DNA from: CAYYMD01 sp964472875
GTDB taxonomy: Bacteria > Planctomycetota > Phycisphaerae > SM23-33
DNA length: 64,000 bases
Direction of reading: 5' to 3'
Assembly: GCA_964472875.1 (NCBI GenBank)
Contig: CAYYMD010000003.1
Span: 26,918 to 90,917, forward strand
The notes beneath the pieces were generated by a model. It searched no databases, was not told the DNA's origin, and saw nothing but the letters and a program-made list of their open reading frames with translations. The translations under genes were made by a program, and so were the position numbers. Positions 25,944 to 34,476 of this stretch are shown here, one piece after another (the first letter of the stretch is position 1; each line of letters begins with the position of its first letter).

Positions 25944-26441
25944 ATGGCTTGCATCCGTCGCATTCATAACGACGGCTGCCGCACCAGTATAGGATTTTCT
26001 CTGCTCGAGACAGTCCTCGTGATTGCGATTATCGCTATTTTGACCGCCGTCGCCGTGCCACGATATGCAGGTGCTTCAAGTCATTATCGGGCTGAACTGG
26101 CTGCAAGACGCATTTGCAGTGACCTTAACTGGGCCGCCGCCCGCGCCAGGTCAACAGGAGACAAAAGGGTGGTAATTTTTGACCAATCCGAAAATTCATA
26201 CAGTATAGTTACCGAGGATGAACCACAAATAGACGACAATTCTCTGGAGGACCGTGTGGTGAACCTCGGCGACAGGCCATACGAATCGAGTGTAACCTCG
26301 GCCGTGTTCGGCGATGATGGGGGAGTCGTCTTCGATGCCTACGGCCGACCCGACAGTGGTGGAACGGTAAGAGTACAGAACGGCAGGTTTGCCAAAACCG
26401 TTGTATTGAACGGCGTCAGCGGAAAGGCCAAAGTCCAGTGA
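25944..26441 (+). CDS. gspH: minor pseudopilin, GspH-like
   Basis: 165 aa from the ATG at 25944, preceded by AGGAGG at a good distance; the frame upstream to 25902 is leader. Class III signal ending CRTSIG before FSLLETVLVIAIIAILTAVA. The body has the GspH/FimT pattern (RICSDLNWAAARARSTGDKR) and a final beta-rich domain with VVLNGVSGK. Overlaps the next gene by 4 bases (GTGA). Confidence 0.78.
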   Translation: MACIRRIHNDGCRTSIGFSLLETVLVIAIIAILTAVAVPRYAGASSHYRAELAARRICSDLNWAAARARSTGDKRVVIFDQSENSYSIVTEDEPQIDDNSLEDRVVNLGDRPYESSVTSAVFGDDGGVVFDAYGRPDSGGTVRVQNGRFAKTVVLNGVSGKAKVQ

Positions 26442-26989
26442 ACTATCGCAGGCGACATATCAAACGACAGTTACCTAATCCGCGCGGTCGTTGGGCATAC
26501 ACACTGCTGGAGGTTGTGCTCGGCATATTTATTACGACCATCATCGCAGGGGCCGTACTCTCGTCGATGGTGCTGGCGGGGGGCATTCTCGGCAGGAATC
26601 AGGCCCACAGGCAAAGTGTTCGCCGCGGCACGGATGTGGCACAGAGAATCACGGCCGATTTGTTCGTAGCGCAGGATATATCCACTTTAACCGACACGCG
26701 GATAATAATGACGGTTCCCGACCGCGACGGCGATGGCAACAGCGAGGAAATCCGCTATTGGTGGTCCGGAGTGGCGGGCGAGCCGCTGATGTATAAATAC
26801 AACGATTCCGAAGGGGTGGAACTGGTCGATCATGTTCATGATTTTAACCTGAGTTACCTGTTAAGGGATGCCTATCCTGGCCAGCCGCAGGATGATTCGG
26901 ACGGCGATGACGGTGATAGCGATAGCGATGACGATGAGGATGGGCATCCGGGTCGAGGCAGAGGAAGAGGTCGTGGCAGGGGGCGCTAA
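26438..26989 (+). CDS. minor pilin-like protein with acidic and Arg-Gly tail
   Basis: 183 aa, GTG start overlapping the previous stop. Pilin-type N-terminus: basic leader ending in RWAY, then TLLEVVLGIFITTIIAGAVL with Glu at the +5-like position; the residue before the hydrophobic segment is not the usual Gly, so processing is uncertain. A globular part of about 100 residues resembles GspJ. The last 35 residues are odd: an Asp/Ser run followed by five or six Gly-Arg pairs to the stop. Confidence 0.68.
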   Translation: MNYRRRHIKRQLPNPRGRWAYTLLEVVLGIFITTIIAGAVLSSMVLAGGILGRNQAHRQSVRRGTDVAQRITADLFVAQDISTLTDTRIIMTVPDRDGDGNSEEIRYWWSGVAGEPLMYKYNDSEGVELVDHVHDFNLSYLLRDAYPGQPQDDSDGDDGDSDSDDDEDGHPGRGRGRGRGRGR

Positions 26990-27013
26990 CGGCACTGACT
27001 GTTCGATTTAGAA

Positions 27014-27670
27014 ATGAAAATAAACAATAAATTATACATATTCCCCCGCAGATTAAGCGGTATGACGCTTGTCGAATCCGTCATTGCTGTACTTATTGTC
27101 TCTGTCGTACTGGTCATGGCGCTGGCGTCGTTCGGGTCCGTGGCCCGCGGCCGGCGTGTGGCCTCGGATTCTGATGTGTCAACAACGCTGGGCAGGGGAT
27201 TAATAAGCGAGGTCTTGCAGTGTGCCTACACTGAACCGGTCGAAGCGGAACGTTTCGGGCCGGAGATATCCGAGCGCGGCGACGACAGAGAAAACTTCGA
27301 TGACGTTGATGATTATGACCAGTGGTCGGCCTCGCCACCGCAGGACAAGGATGGTTCGGTCATGTCGCACCTGGACGGATGGCGGCGCAGCGTATCGGTG
27401 GTCAATGTCCGGCCGGATAATCTGGAAGAAACCGGTACGGATACAGGCCTTAAACTGATAACCGTAACTGTAACTTCACCCCGCAGCGCACAGAGTTCCT
27501 TCACAGCACTTCGCAGCAGCAGCGGCGTCTGCGACAGGGGAGAATCAGAGGATACGTATGTTGGGTGGGTCGGCGTAGAAATACAGCTCGGTGCAGATGA
27601 TAAGACTCGGGTTACTTGCGGCACTAACATCCTTAACGACATATCGGCCGGAGGCCTAGGCGATGAGTAA
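27014..27670 (+). CDS. minor pilin-like protein, GspI/PilV type
   Basis: 218 aa. Leader MKINNKLYIFPRRLSG ends in Gly, followed by MTLVESVIAVLIVSVVLVMA with Glu at +5, a standard class III signal. The acidic middle segment (GDDRENFDDVDDYDQW) and C-terminal beta-rich part match GspI/PilV-type minor pilins only in outline. Overlaps the next gene by 8 bases. Confidence 0.7.
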   Translation: MKINNKLYIFPRRLSGMTLVESVIAVLIVSVVLVMALASFGSVARGRRVASDSDVSTTLGRGLISEVLQCAYTEPVEAERFGPEISERGDDRENFDDVDDYDQWSASPPQDKDGSVMSHLDGWRRSVSVVNVRPDNLEETGTDTGLKLITVTVTSPRSAQSSFTALRSSSGVCDRGESEDTYVGWVGVEIQLGADDKTRVTCGTNILNDISAGGLGDE

Positions 27671-28916
27671 ATCCAATGTGATTTTGACTGACAGGCGGGG
27701 ATGCCGCGGCAGGCGCGGGTCGGTTTATATTTTGGCGCTTGGCCTGGCTGTAGTGCTTACAGTAATAGGGCTGGGCGTGATAGCGGCCGAGCGTATATCG
27801 GCCAGGACGACTGCGCAGGCGGCGGATACGATGCGGGCGGAAATGTTGGCGTTTTCCGGTGCGGAACATGCCCTGAGGCAGATTAAAGAGAATCCCGACT
27901 GGCGCGAGGACTACGACGGCCGAAACTTCCAGCACACGATAAATGAAGGAACGTTCACCTGGTCGGTGGCCGACAGTGACGACGGTGACCTCGGCGACAG
28001 TCCTACAGATCCGGCAATTATCACGGCCACGGGCGGATACGGACAAGCTCGATACACTGTAGCCCTTAGGGTGGTGGTACGCGGCCAAGCGATGAGCGTG
28101 CTTGGGAACAGTGTTGTATCGGGGCAGGAAACGTTTATAAGACCGTTTAAAAATCTGACTCTCGAAGGCGCGAAACTGAAGTCAAATGAGCGGGTTAAGA
28201 ATCACGGAACAATCAATGGCGACGTGGTTGCGCCCGAGATTATGGGCAGGGGGAACCACGACGGCGAATTCACGGCCGACGACCGGGATGTCGAAATACC
28301 ATCGGCTCAGGAAATATACGGCCATTACAGCGACAGCGCAACGCAAGTGCCTTATACGGGGATAATTTACGGCAAATATTTTGGTCCGGACAACAATCCC
28401 TGGGGCAACGCCAACACTGATGGTGTGTATTACATAGATACACACGGGCGCGACCTGCTGATATCCAACACATGCATACACGGCACCCTTATTGTCAACG
28501 CACGCGGTGGCAAGGTGATGCTATTCAATAACACATACATGCGTAATTACCGCGATGACCACCCAACACTGCTGGTCAACGGCGAGCTCAGGGCTGGTCT
28601 GTACGGAGACGAATTTACCTTCAACGAATGGCGATTTTTAGATAATCTGAGACGGCTGCTGGGTGGACGGTGGGATGATTTCGAAAGAATGCAGGATCGA
28701 CTGCCCAATCGCCTGGACGGGCTTATTCACGTAACTGGCGATTGTGAGTTGCGAGGAACAACTACGGTAAAGGGCTCATTAATCTGCGGCGAGGATCTGA
28801 CGATTCACGGCGATAACAAGGTCATCTACGATGATTCGCTCTATGAGAACCCGCCGCTGGGCTATAGCACCGGCGGGAAGGTCGTCCCCGATACCTGCAA
28901 GCGCGTCGTCGAGTAG
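27663..28916 (+). CDS. GspK/PilX-like tip protein with beta-helix-like C-terminal part
   Basis: 417 aa. A basic N-terminus and one hydrophobic segment (GSVYILALGLAVVLTVIGLG) fit the PilX/GspK pilin-like pattern, but without the +5 Glu, as in GspK. Residues about 135-417 contain spaced Gly/Asn/Val repeats (NHGTINGDVVAP, VTGDCELRGTTTVKGSLI), suggesting a solenoid or bactofilin-like fold. Last gene of the cluster; it probably caps the pseudopilus. No secretin or prepilin peptidase follows. Confidence 0.62.
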   Translation: MSKSNVILTDRRGCRGRRGSVYILALGLAVVLTVIGLGVIAAERISARTTAQAADTMRAEMLAFSGAEHALRQIKENPDWREDYDGRNFQHTINEGTFTWSVADSDDGDLGDSPTDPAIITATGGYGQARYTVALRVVVRGQAMSVLGNSVVSGQETFIRPFKNLTLEGAKLKSNERVKNHGTINGDVVAPEIMGRGNHDGEFTADDRDVEIPSAQEIYGHYSDSATQVPYTGIIYGKYFGPDNNPWGNANTDGVYYIDTHGRDLLISNTCIHGTLIVNARGGKVMLFNNTYMRNYRDDHPTLLVNGELRAGLYGDEFTFNEWRFLDNLRRLLGGRWDDFERMQDRLPNRLDGLIHVTGDCELRGTTTVKGSLICGEDLTIHGDNKVIYDDSLYENPPLGYSTGGKVVPDTCKRVVE

Positions 28917-28983
28917 ATATTGAACCGGGTTTATCGAGCGGCCGCTACGGACAGCCCATTGTACTGTTTAGTTGTATTTCGGT

Positions 28984-29124
28984 TTAAGCTCGTCTGCGCC
29001 TTCTATGAAATAATACGCCTATGCCGCCCAGGCCTATCAGCACCAGCGTAGCCGGTTCGGGTATTGTATCCGGGGCGAGAATGTGATTATCCTGCGAGCC
29101 GTCAGCGGCCGGATAGGTATTCAT
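28984..29124 (-). pseudogene. orphan PEP-CTERM sorting tail
   Basis: 46 codons, ending with the full PEP-CTERM signal: IPEPATLVLIGLGGIGVLF, then an Arg-rich end. Such tails are normally the last 25 residues of a secreted protein sorted by exosortase. Here only about 20 residues precede it, no signal peptide or ribosome-binding site exists, and the 5' side is the tRNA-Lys gene 11 bases away. It looks like the 3' remnant of a gene whose body was lost. A longer frame into the tRNA is an artefact. Confidence 0.6.
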
Positions 29125-29135
29125 ATCCGGCTGAA

Positions 29136-29208
<73 letters not shown>

Positions 29209-29349
29209 AGATTTCGCAGGTTCGATAATGTAGTAAAAAATGTACCCCCGGGTCAAGTGCGGATGATTATTTAGTTAGTGCGAAGGACATTATTGCCGCA
29301 AGAGCACATTTGCAGAATAAAATGTATTCTTACTGAGCACAGCGTCCCT

Positions 29350-29850
29350 TCACTTGCCGAGGAAGTGTTTTTCCTTTGGCACATGGTTCTCGACCCACGC
29401 CACGAGTTCGCGGAAATTACGGAGTTTCCAGGAATCGAGCTTTAGTTTACGGCCGTCGTAATGAAGATAAAGAATGCCCTTGGCCTTTAGTTGCGATGCG
29501 TCGAGCTGTTCAATCCGGCCCCACTCAATCTTCTGCTTTCCTTCATAGCCGATGCCTTCTTCATCTGCCACGAGTCGCTTTCGCAAAAAGGCGATGCCCC
29601 ATATGAACGGCACCAGCCCCATCGCCGTGAACACAAACGCCCCGAAATGATTCAGCGCCCAGTTGCACCAGGCGCTGAGGTCTTCGTCCAACGGCTTATA
29701 CGGGTATTTGTCTAAAATATAAGCATCGACGAAGCAGTATATCCCAAAGCCAATAAGCATGGCCGCCAGTATAAACAGTCTAACGGCCGGGTCTTTGGAC
29801 GGTTGACACTTTACCTGATTGCCTGTCGGTTGTTCATCTGTCTGATTCAT
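29350..29850 (-). CDS. two-helix membrane protein with PH-like C-terminal domain
   Basis: 166 aa, function unknown. A polar N-terminus of about 25 residues, two transmembrane segments (AVRLFILAAMLIGFGIYCFV and NHFGAFVFTAMGLVPFIWGI), then about 60 residues that read like a bacterial PH-type domain (a beta-rich stretch with EEGIGYEGKQKIEWGRIEQL and a final helix LRNFRELVAWVENHV). Similar small proteins are often annotated as DUF or PH-domain membrane proteins. Monocistronic, divergent from recA. Confidence 0.6.
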   Translation of the reverse strand: MNQTDEQPTGNQVKCQPSKDPAVRLFILAAMLIGFGIYCFVDAYILDKYPYKPLDEDLSAWCNWALNHFGAFVFTAMGLVPFIWGIAFLRKRLVADEEGIGYEGKQKIEWGRIEQLDASQLKAKGILYLHYDGRKLKLDSWKLRNFRELVAWVENHVPKEKHFLGK

Positions 29851-30073
29851 TTACCGGCTCCATATTGATTTGTTTCATTTTATAATATTACACGCAAATT
29901 CTGAAATCGGGCAAGTTAAAATCATTTCTTCACAGAAAATCTCGACGATTACGCGAAAGCAGCAGGTCTGATGAAAGGTTCGACTTGCCAACCGCCGTGA
30001 AATTGATGTAACTTGTAGACTCGTGATATCCCGCCGCGGGGGCGGGAGTGAAATATATGAAGGAGACGGCGAC

Positions 30074-31132
30074 ATGGCCAAAAGCACCAAGAACCGGCAG
30101 CAGACATCGTCCGGTTCATCCGGAAAGAACAAGGAAGAAGCCCTGGATGCTGCGCTGAAGCAGATAGAAAAGAGTTACGGCGTGGGCAGCATAATGCGCC
30201 TGGCGGATAACCGCCTGGCCTCGGTGGGGGGCATACCCACCGGTTCGATGAGTCTTGACATTGCTCTTGGCGGACACGGCGTGCCGCGGGGCAGGGTTGT
30301 GGAGATGTTCGGGCCGGAGGGCTCCGGCAAGACTACGCTGGCCCTTCACGTAGTCGCAAACGCCCAGAAGAACGGCGGCGTGGCGGCCTTCATCGACGCA
30401 GAGCATGCACTGGACCCCACCTGGGCGCGGCGGCTGGGCGTGGACCTGGAACAATTGCTGATTTCCCAGCCGGACACCGGCGAACAGGCGCTGGAGATTT
30501 GCGAAATGCTGGTTCGCTCCGGCGCAGTTGACGTTATCGTGGTGGATTCCGTGGCGGCGCTTATTCCCCGCGCCGAGATCGAAGGCGAGATGGGCGACCA
30601 GCACGTCGGCCTTCAGGCCCGATTAATGAGCCAGGCGATGCGCAAACTATCCGGGGTTATCAGTAAATCAGGCACGTGCGTAATTTTTATCAACCAGATA
30701 CGCATGAAAATCGGCGTGATGTTCGGCAATCCCGAGACCACGCCGGGCGGAAGGGCGCTTAAATTTTATTCTTCGGTGCGAATCGACGTCCGCCGGCTGG
30801 GGATGATAAAGGAAGGCGACCAGGCGGTCGGCAACCGCATCCGTGCCAGGGTGGTGAAAAATAAGATAGCGCCGCCATTCAAGACAGGCGAATTCGACCT
30901 CATGTTTGATTCGGGCATATCCGCCGTGGGCGATGTGCTCGACCTCGCCGTTAAACACGATATAGTTGAAAAGTCGGGCGCGTGGCTCAGTTATGGCGAT
31001 GACCGGCTCGGCCAGGGCAGGTCGAATGCGATATCGTATCTGAAAGAGAATCCTGACGTGCTGGATGAAATTCGCCGAGCTGTGCTCGAAAAGGCGCTTC
31101 CCGAAGCGGTACAGGAACAGGCCGAGGAATAA
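30074..31132 (+). CDS. recA: recombinase RecA
   Basis: 352 aa from the ATG at 30074, preceded by AAGGAG; the 17 codons upstream lack conservation. It drives homologous strand exchange and SOS co-proteolysis. Walker A GPEGSGKTTLALH, the MAW-like segment LDIALGGHGVPRGRVVE, Walker B VIVVDSVAAL, L2-region loop around FINQIRMKIGVMFGNPETTPG, and an acidic C-terminal tail. No clear LexA-type operator was recognised upstream. aroA follows after 75 bases. Confidence 0.97.
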   Translation: MAKSTKNRQQTSSGSSGKNKEEALDAALKQIEKSYGVGSIMRLADNRLASVGGIPTGSMSLDIALGGHGVPRGRVVEMFGPEGSGKTTLALHVVANAQKNGGVAAFIDAEHALDPTWARRLGVDLEQLLISQPDTGEQALEICEMLVRSGAVDVIVVDSVAALIPRAEIEGEMGDQHVGLQARLMSQAMRKLSGVISKSGTCVIFINQIRMKIGVMFGNPETTPGGRALKFYSSVRIDVRRLGMIKEGDQAVGNRIRARVVKNKIAPPFKTGEFDLMFDSGISAVGDVLDLAVKHDIVEKSGAWLSYGDDRLGQGRSNAISYLKENPDVLDEIRRAVLEKALPEAVQEQAEE

Positions 31133-31207
31133 TCGATATCATTACACGCAGCGACGAATTACGCCTGCGCGAATGAGTATGTTACGCCAAATACGACGGA
31201 TGCGGAT

Positions 31208-32488
31208 ATGGACCTTGTAGTCGAGAAATCCGAACGGCTTACCGGCTCAGTGGAGATACCGCCCAACAAGAGTCATTCGTTCCGCGCGCTGATAATGGCA
31301 GCCCTGGCCGACGGCAAAAGCAGCATAAACTCACCTGCGGTCTCCAGCGACTGGATGCGCGGCACCGAGGCGCTCGAGATGCTGGGTGCGACTGTGGAGC
31401 CCAAAGCATCCAATGTGTGGGAAGTAACGGGCGCCGGTAACAGGTTCACCACTCCGGACGACGTAATAGACTGCGGCAACAGCGGTATTATTCTGCGGTT
31501 CTTCACCGCTCTTGGCGCGTGCTGCGAAGGTTACTCAGTTTTAAGCGGCGACCATTCTATACGACACATTCGCATATGCACGCCGGTCATTCAGGCCGTT
31601 AATGATCTTGGCGCCTGGGGAGTATGCACAAAGGGCGACGGGCATGCTCCCGTTGTGGTTCGTGGGCCGCTAAAGGGTGGCCAGACGCAGATAGACGGTC
31701 GGGATTCTCAGCCGGTCTCGGCACTTCTTATTGCCTGCACACAGGCCGATGCGCCTACCGAACTGAAGGTAGACAATCCTGGCGAGAAACCATGGATCGG
31801 CGTGACCATGCACTGGCTGAACCGCGTGGGGGCCGAGTGCGTCAACGAGGATTACAACAGGTATCTAATTCGCGGCCGGCAGAAGTGGGAGGGTTTCCAG
31901 ACCGATATTCCCCTCGACTGGTCGGCGGCGATGTATCCCATAGTGGCCGCACTAATAACACCTGACAGCGAGGTTCGCTTGCCGGGAATGGATTTCGAAG
32001 ACAGCCAGGGCGACAAGGCCGTGGTGAACGTGCTTCGAAGCATGGGTGCGGACATCGAAATTTCCAGCGATATGGTAATTGCACGTACGAGCAACCTGAC
32101 CGGCCGCGAGATAGACTGCAACGATTTTATCGACCAGTTCATGCTTCTTGCGGTTGTGGGGGCATGCGCGGAAGGTCAGACGGTGCTTAAAAACGCCGAA
32201 ATCGCCCGCCACAAGGAATGCGACAGGATTACTGAAACCTGCCGGGCCCTTGAAACCATGGGCGCCGATATCCAGGAGCGGCCGGATGGATTGGTCATAG
32301 GTCACAGTCATCTCAAAGGCGCCAGAATTGACAGCCGGGCTGACCACCGTATGGTGATGACCTTCGCGGTGGCCGGCATGGCGGCTGAGGGGCAAACACT
32401 TATTTCAGATATAGAGTGTGTCAAAAAAACCTTCCCGGATTTCGTCGCGCAGATGCGAACCCTCGGCTGCGAAATGCAGAGCAGGTAG
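31208..32488 (+). CDS. aroA: 3-phosphoshikimate 1-carboxyvinyltransferase (EPSP synthase), divergent
   Basis: 426 aa, normal length. It joins shikimate-3-phosphate with phosphoenolpyruvate in the chorismate pathway. Family landmarks: KSHSFR near the N-terminus (catalytic Lys and Arg), GNSGIILRF, LSGDHSIRHIR, RHKECDRI, and KKTFPDF near the end. Divergence: the usual Ser-Ser-Gln phosphate-binding triplet is DSQ (in DGRDSQPVSALLI), and the usual Asp-x-x-Pro is DFIDQ. No other shikimate gene adjoins. UDP-GlcNAc enolpyruvyl transferase is less likely because KECDR and the length favour AroA. Confidence 0.82.
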   Translation: MDLVVEKSERLTGSVEIPPNKSHSFRALIMAALADGKSSINSPAVSSDWMRGTEALEMLGATVEPKASNVWEVTGAGNRFTTPDDVIDCGNSGIILRFFTALGACCEGYSVLSGDHSIRHIRICTPVIQAVNDLGAWGVCTKGDGHAPVVVRGPLKGGQTQIDGRDSQPVSALLIACTQADAPTELKVDNPGEKPWIGVTMHWLNRVGAECVNEDYNRYLIRGRQKWEGFQTDIPLDWSAAMYPIVAALITPDSEVRLPGMDFEDSQGDKAVVNVLRSMGADIEISSDMVIARTSNLTGREIDCNDFIDQFMLLAVVGACAEGQTVLKNAEIARHKECDRITETCRALETMGADIQERPDGLVIGHSHLKGARIDSRADHRMVMTFAVAGMAAEGQTLISDIECVKKTFPDFVAQMRTLGCEMQSR

Positions 32489-32560
32489 TATCTAATATTT
32501 GTGGCTCAAAAAGGCATATTTGTCGTGGTATAAAAATTAGCCGAAGCGCCAATGTGAAAC

Positions 32561-33442
32561 TTATCTTGAGAATACCTTAGTGGGTAGTATTGTTTTATTG
32601 GATAAGTCATATCTGCCTAAAGCAGTCAGATTGCCCTGGTGATTTAATATGGCCAATTCGGGTTTGGCTTCGTGCGGCTTATTGTATTGTGGAATGTCGG
32701 CCTGAACGGATTGGCCGTTGGCGAGTTTGGTAAATTGGTTATCATCGAGTGTGATTTTCGCAAGCGATTCGACAGCGGCCAGGGGGGAGATTATATCGCG
32801 CGAGGGATTGAGTTTGTCGAGCGAAACGGTGCGGTCGAGCGTGAAATCGCCCACAGCCGTGCGGGTTAAGCCGCAGCAGTATCCGCCTATCCCCAGTGCC
32901 CGCCCGATATCGCGCGCCAGCGAGCGGATGTATGTTCCCGCTCCGCAGTAGATATCAATCACGAGTTCCGGCCAATCGTAACTCAGCAGTTTAATATCAT
33001 GAATTTCTACCGTCCTTGCGGGCAGGTCCGGCGGTTTGCCGATCCGGGCGAGTTGGTAGGCGCGTCGGCCGCGGTAATGGACGGCCGAGTGGGCCGGGGG
33101 AACCTGAGAAATCGGCCCCGTGAATTGTCGCAACGTCTGTGTGATTTGTTCTTCATCCGGTGGTGATGCTGCCGGATGTGACGTAATTTGACCTTCGGGG
33201 TCGTCGGTAGTGCTGACGGCGCCGAGCGTGATTTTCGCCCGGTATCGCTTCGGGGCGTTGCGAACATATTCGGCCAGGCGCGTGGCCGGACCGACACACA
33301 AAACCAGCACGCCGGTTGCAAACGGGTCGAGCGTGCCGGCATGGCCGACCTTAATGCCGCGGTCCAACAGGCGGCGGACGTGCGCGACCACGGCGTGGCT
33401 GGTTATCCCGGCCGGTTTGTTGATATTAAACAGTCCAAACAC
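32561..33442 (-). CDS. truB: tRNA pseudouridine-55 synthase TruB
   Basis: 293 aa. Converts U55 of the tRNA T-loop to pseudouridine. The start is GTG (33442) with no strong ribosome-binding site. The signature GHAGTLDPFATGVLVLCVG contains the catalytic Asp. INKPAGITSH opens the fold, and GTYIRSLARDIGRALG is the second conserved block. The C-terminal part is shorter than a complete PUA domain. It stands divergent from the PTPS-like gene; only 105 bases separate them. Confidence 0.93.
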   Translation of the reverse strand: MFGLFNINKPAGITSHAVVAHVRRLLDRGIKVGHAGTLDPFATGVLVLCVGPATRLAEYVRNAPKRYRAKITLGAVSTTDDPEGQITSHPAASPPDEEQITQTLRQFTGPISQVPPAHSAVHYRGRRAYQLARIGKPPDLPARTVEIHDIKLLSYDWPELVIDIYCGAGTYIRSLARDIGRALGIGGYCCGLTRTAVGDFTLDRTVSLDKLNPSRDIISPLAAVESLAKITLDDNQFTKLANGQSVQADIPQYNKPHEAKPELAILNHQGNLTALGRYDLSNKTILPTKVFSR

Positions 33443-33547
33443 GATTTAAACGATATCCGTTTATCCGCTGATATAGCAATAATATTGCGCTCGGGCGAGC
33501 CGCCGTCTTTTGCAAGTGTCGCCCGCGAACGTATAATATAAATAGAA

Positions 33548-33952
33548 ATGGCTACTTATGAAGTCAGCGTGGAAGGGTCGTTCAAAGGCGCGCACGCGGT
33601 CCGCAAGCCGGACGCCGCGGATGATGAGTTCGAACAGTTGCACGAGCATCGCTGGCGAGTGGTAGCCACGTTCCGCTCTGCCAACCCGGACAGCAGGACC
33701 GGAATGGTGATTGATTTTCTGCAGGTCCGCCGGGCTATGCAGAATGTGCTGGACCGTATTGACGGTGCGAATCTCAATGAAATGGATTATTTCGCCGGCA
33801 CCGGCGCCACGGCGGAACTGGTGGCAAGATACCTGGCCGAGCAAATCTCGGCCCGGCTTGACGGAGAATCGCTTTATCGGATAGTAGTGACCGAGGCGCC
33901 GGGATGTTCGGCCGCCTATTATCCCGGAACGGAGGGCCTTGACGCGGATTAG
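33548..33952 (+). CDS. 6-pyruvoyl-tetrahydropterin synthase / QueD-like protein lacking catalytic residues
   Basis: 134 aa with the T-fold of QueD/PTPS. Zinc ligands are kept: His16 in FKGAH and the two His of LHEH. Also kept are GMVIDF, the Thr/Glu of GATAELVA and the Glu of VTEAPG. Two catalytic residues are not: the Cys that normally stands four residues before LHxH is Phe here, and the His of the usual LDHxxLN is Gly (RIDGANLN). It is therefore unlikely to do standard QueD or PTPS chemistry; a changed substrate or a binding role is possible. Promoter TATAAT (33532-33537) lies only 10 bases from the ATG, so a very short or absent leader. Confidence 0.7.
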   Translation: MATYEVSVEGSFKGAHAVRKPDAADDEFEQLHEHRWRVVATFRSANPDSRTGMVIDFLQVRRAMQNVLDRIDGANLNEMDYFAGTGATAELVARYLAEQISARLDGESLYRIVVTEAPGCSAAYYPGTEGLDAD

Positions 33953-33987
33953 TCCCGCGTCTACGATAAAATCCGTGGAGCATTGTG

Positions 33988-34476
33988 ATGAATTTTAAAT
34001 GCGACAAATGCGGCAAACCCGCAACCGTGCACCTTACCGAGATTGTCAACGGTGAGAAAATAGAAAAGCATCTGTGTGAACAATGCGCCGGAACCGAAGG
34101 TGTAACGATAAAGGCCAACGTGCCTATCAGCCAGTTGCTGGAGGATTTCATTCTTCAGTCGTCGCCCCAGGATGAATATTCCGAACTCCACTGCGATGTC
34201 TGCGGTATGACTTTCGCCCAGTTCCGCGAGGAAGGCCTTCTTGGTTGTCCGCACGATTACGAAGTTTTCGAGAAGGGCCTGGAGACGCTGCTGAAGCGCG
34301 CGCAGCAGGGGGCCATCCAGCACGTGGGAAAGGTTCCCAAACACGCCGGTGACGATAAAAAGAAACACGTGGCCATGCTTCGGCTTCGAGGGCAACTAAA
34401 GGACGCCGTGGCCGATGAGGATTACGAGGCGGCCGCCAAAATTCGCGACCAGATACGGGATCTTGAGACAGCATGA
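33988..34476 (+). CDS. mcsA: McsA-like zinc/UVR-motif activator
   Basis: 162 aa. Four Cys-containing motifs (CDKCG, CEQC, CDVCG and CPHDY) bind zinc in McsA, and a UVR motif lies at the end (LKDAVADEDYEAAAKIRDQI). McsA activates the protein-arginine kinase McsB. The ATG at 33988 has GTGGAG 7 bases upstream. The last codons overlap mcsB by 4 bases (ATGA), the classic coupled arrangement. Confidence 0.9.
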   Translation: MNFKCDKCGKPATVHLTEIVNGEKIEKHLCEQCAGTEGVTIKANVPISQLLEDFILQSSPQDEYSELHCDVCGMTFAQFREEGLLGCPHDYEVFEKGLETLLKRAQQGAIQHVGKVPKHAGDDKKKHVAMLRLRGQLKDAVADEDYEAAAKIRDQIRDLETA

